In this document: in pieces, positions 5,054 to 5,342 of the stretch
Layout of the letters: the number at the start of each line of letters is the position of its first letter
Position numbering within the stretch: the first letter of the stretch is position 1
Notes under the pieces: model-generated
Told to the model about the DNA's origin: nothing
Seen by the model: the letters and a program-made list of their open reading frames with translations, nothing else
The model's database searches: none
Assembly: GCA_024644285.1 (NCBI GenBank)
Contig: JAHELH010000064.1
Location: forward strand, 1-5,342
From: Paracoccaceae bacterium
GTDB taxonomy: Bacteria > Pseudomonadota > Alphaproteobacteria > Rhodobacterales > Rhodobacteraceae
Direction of reading: 5' to 3'
Length of the DNA stretch: 5,342 nt
Translations under genes and position numbers: made by a program

Positions 5054-5059
5054 CCTCCC
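5054..5059 (-). promoter_or_regulatory. Shine-Dalgarno GGGAGG supporting a TTG start for the response regulator
   Basis: On the minus strand GGGAGG ends 7 nt before TTG (5046-5044). It is the strongest ribosome-binding site near this gene and the main reason to prefer the rare TTG start. The intercistronic gap to the kinase stop at 5085 is only 38 bp. Confidence 0.65.
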
Positions 5060-5084
5060 GGCAACCATAGGTTGTGTGCGTGGC

Positions 5085-5342
5085 CTATTCGATCGGCAGC
5101 ATCAAGCTGAAAGACGATCCGCGGCCGACCGTGCTGGTCACGTTGAGGCTTGCGCGCATCAGTTCGGCGAGTTCCCGGCAAATCGACAGCCCCAGGCCCG
5201 TCCCTCCGGCGCGCCGCGTCATGGCCGAATCGAGCTGCGCAAAGGGCGCGAAGATGCGCTGCTGGTCCTGCTCGGGGAAACCCGGGCCGGTGTCGCGCAC
5301 GACAATGCAGAGCTGGCGCCCGGGGCCGCCTTGCGAAACCGA
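5085..5342 (-). CDS. Sensor histidine kinase, C-terminal HATPase part (N-terminus beyond right edge)
   Basis: The frame is open from the right edge to the TAG at 5087-5085, giving the last 85 residues. These hold the end of a GHKL ATPase domain: the G1 box DTGPGF, the F box IFAPFAQLD, the G2 box GGTGLGLSI, and the usual terminal strand pattern (STVGRGSSFSLMLPIE). The protein ends right after the ATPase domain, so no receiver is fused to its C-terminus; the separate receiver downstream may fill that role. Sensor domains, the dimerisation helix with its phospho-histidine and the N box lie outside the window, so the stimulus cannot be named. Family is certain; the gene is not broken, only cut by the window. 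Confidence 0.93.
   Translation of the reverse strand, partial: SVSQGGPGRQLCIVVRDTGPGFPEQDQQRIFAPFAQLDSAMTRRAGGTGLGLSICRELAELMRASLNVTSTVGRGSSFSLMLPIE

Noticed and set aside
5047..5181. 45-residue N-terminal extension of the response regulator
   Set aside because: It would overlap the histidine kinase gene in another frame, adds no domain, and the receiver fold begins at the TTG-initiated NPCVLIVEDD.
1..5342. Mobile element, CRISPR array, tRNA or prophage signals
   Set aside because: No direct-repeat arrays, transposase motifs, terminal repeats, cloverleaf sequences or abrupt composition changes were seen by eye.

Overview
The base composition (high GC), codon use and protein sequences point to an alphaproteobacterium, most likely a Rhodobacteraceae/Roseobacter-group member. 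The best anchor is a malyl-CoA lyase that I recognise as very close to Rhodobacter Mcl1, with the family's active-site residues at the same numbering. No mobile elements, tRNAs, rRNAs or CRISPR arrays are visible, and coding density is about 90 percent.

Layout, left to right. (1) Positions 1-391, minus strand: the N-terminal 130 residues of a TetR-family repressor that runs off the left edge, with a cluster of ATCGGT half-sites over its start. (2) 504-1466, minus strand: mcl1, L-malyl-CoA/beta-methylmalyl-CoA lyase of the ethylmalonyl-CoA pathway. (3) 1467-1633: a 167-bp divergent control region with two face-to-face promoter candidates that share the same hexamers, and a structured leader on the dgcN side. 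(4) 1634-3631, plus strand: a two-gene unit of a DUF1611/DgcN-type protein (D-glutamate N-acetyltransferase family) and a DgcA-type enolase-superfamily epimerase/racemase, 30 bp apart. (5) 3774-4634, plus strand: a class IV PLP D-amino-acid aminotransferase after a 142-bp gap with inverted repeats. (6) 4648-5342, minus strand, convergent: a stand-alone CheY-like receiver preceded by the C-terminal ATPase end of a sensor histidine kinase cut by the right edge.

The three plus-strand enzymes form a plausible D-amino-acid salvage route. The aminotransferase would move the amino group of D-amino acids onto 2-oxoglutarate, giving D-glutamate. DgcN would acetylate D-glutamate with acetyl-CoA, and DgcA would racemise N-acetyl-D-glutamate to N-acetyl-L-glutamate, which can be deacetylated or enter arginine synthesis. 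The dgcN-dgcA pair is a described D-glutamate catabolic module of marine Proteobacteria; coupling to this aminotransferase and to the divergent mcl1 is my inference from gene order.

Several gene ends and control regions carry perfect inverted repeats. The most striking is one 21-bp hairpin that contains the stop codons of both the aminotransferase and the convergent response regulator.
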